A stretch of DNA of 7,446 nt from Lentisphaeria bacterium. Its GTDB lineage: Bacteria; Verrucomicrobiota; Lentisphaeria; Oligosphaerales; Oligosphaeraceae. Both the position numbers and the translations under genes were made by a program. This document shows positions 7,067 through 7,446 of the stretch, in pieces. The notes under the pieces were generated by a model. It was not told where the DNA came from and did not search any database. It worked only from the letters and a program-made list of their open reading frames with translations. The DNA lies in contig JAKSPA010000070.1 in assembly GCA_024405235.1 (NCBI GenBank), positions 1 to 7,446 on the forward strand, written 5' to 3'. Every line of letters begins with the position of its first letter. Positions within the stretch are counted from its first letter, which is position 1.

Positions 7067-7071
7067 AAGGA
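7067..7071 (+). promoter_or_regulatory. Ribosome binding site for the final gene
   Basis: AAGGA, preceded by further A residues, lies 8 nt upstream of ATG 7080. It is the best Shine-Dalgarno match in the window and supports that ATG as the true start. Confidence 0.75.
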
Positions 7072-7079
7072 CCACGACA

Positions 7080-7446
7080 ATGAGCACTGAATGGATTTGG
7101 CTACCAACCGAAGGTCTGGACATCGATTCTTACGGAATGTTCAGAAGAATTCTGACATTCACCGCCAAGAATCCCGTTCTGCGGATTTCGGCATCCTCCA
7201 ATTTTGCAGTCCGCCTCAATGGCCATGTAATCCAGGGAAGCCAATATTCTGATCTCGAGGGCAAACCGACCTATTCGGACCTACCGCTCAAAGGCTTCTG
7301 GAAACGCGGCAGAAACACATTGGAAATCGCCGTCTATATTCTCGGACGCCCTTCGCTGACCACAGCCGTCGTCAGGCCTGGACTCTGGGCTGAAATTCGC
7401 GACGGTGCACGAATTCTGGACAGAACCGACGACACATGGGACTGCG
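7080..7446 (+). CDS. Putative glycoside hydrolase, N-terminal beta-sandwich domain (GH78-like), 3' end outside window
   Basis: The open frame gives 122 residues and runs off the end. It opens with EWIWLP and then FRRILTFTAKN, followed by a strand ending ISASSNFAVRLNGHVI and, later, RGRNTLEIAVYILG. It finishes near a D-D-T-W segment. This order (W-I-W, F-R-R, an A-x-x-x-x-x-x-x-N-G strand pair, a G-x-N-x-L strand and a terminal T-W) is the pattern of the jelly-roll domain at the N-terminus of many alpha-L-rhamnosidases (GH78) and some other plant- or mucin-glycan hydrolases. The catalytic domain is not in the window, so activity cannot be confirmed. There is no signal peptide or lipobox: the N-terminus MSTEWIWLPTEG is not hydrophobic over a long enough stretch, so the visible part suggests a cytoplasmic enzyme. 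The function is unrelated to the upstream genes, and its own RBS after a 47-bp gap may mean it starts a separate unit. Confidence 0.5.
   Translation, partial: MSTEWIWLPTEGLDIDSYGMFRRILTFTAKNPVLRISASSNFAVRLNGHVIQGSQYSDLEGKPTYSDLPLKGFWKRGRNTLEIAVYILGRPSLTTAVVRPGLWAEIRDGARILDRTDDTWDC

Noticed and set aside
7033..7079. Possible terminator after murA (TCTC/GAGA pairing)
   Set aside because: The 4-bp stem is too short and no T-run follows. No promoter-like -35/-10 pair with proper spacing was seen either.

Overview
The window is a compact bacterial segment in which every supported gene lies on the + strand. It holds the 3' part of a TolA/TonB-like envelope protein, five complete housekeeping genes (NAD kinase, plsY, lysS, a uvrD/rep-type helicase, murA) and the 5' part of what looks like a glycoside hydrolase. 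No RNA gene, CRISPR array, insertion sequence or phage gene was found.

Organism: a TolA/TonB-type periplasm-spanning protein together with MurA points to a Gram-negative bacterium with peptidoglycan precursor synthesis. Base composition looks moderate, about half or a little more G+C by eye. The unusual LysRS lysine pocket, the Asp-type MurA, weak Shine-Dalgarno signals and a GH78-like beta-sandwich protein would fit a polysaccharide-degrading member of the PVC group (for example Lentisphaerota, Kiritimatiellota or Verrucomicrobiota). This is a tentative placement from memory of these families, not from any search.

Layout: 1-585 is the C-terminal part of the TolA/TonB-like protein, starting inside a Pro/Lys-rich spacer with exact 24-bp repeats. 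601-1383 is a divergent NAD kinase, 1423-2085 is plsY, 2158-3675 is lysS, 3691-5733 (GTG start) is the helicase and 5740-7032 is murA. Gaps between these genes are 6 to about 72 bp and none contains a convincing terminator, so a co-transcribed run is plausible. The last gene begins at 7080 after a 47-bp gap, has the only clear Shine-Dalgarno sequence, and leaves the window.

The genes do not form one pathway. They cover cofactor phosphorylation (NADP supply), the first acylation in phospholipid synthesis, Lys-tRNA charging, DNA repair or replication unwinding, and the first committed step of peptidoglycan synthesis.

I did not find a new multi-gene system. The best observations are at residue level. 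MurA has Asp in place of the fosfomycin-reactive Cys. LysRS has Pro where the lysine-binding Asn normally sits, along with neighbouring changes. The NAD kinase has altered motifs around its nucleotide-binding core.
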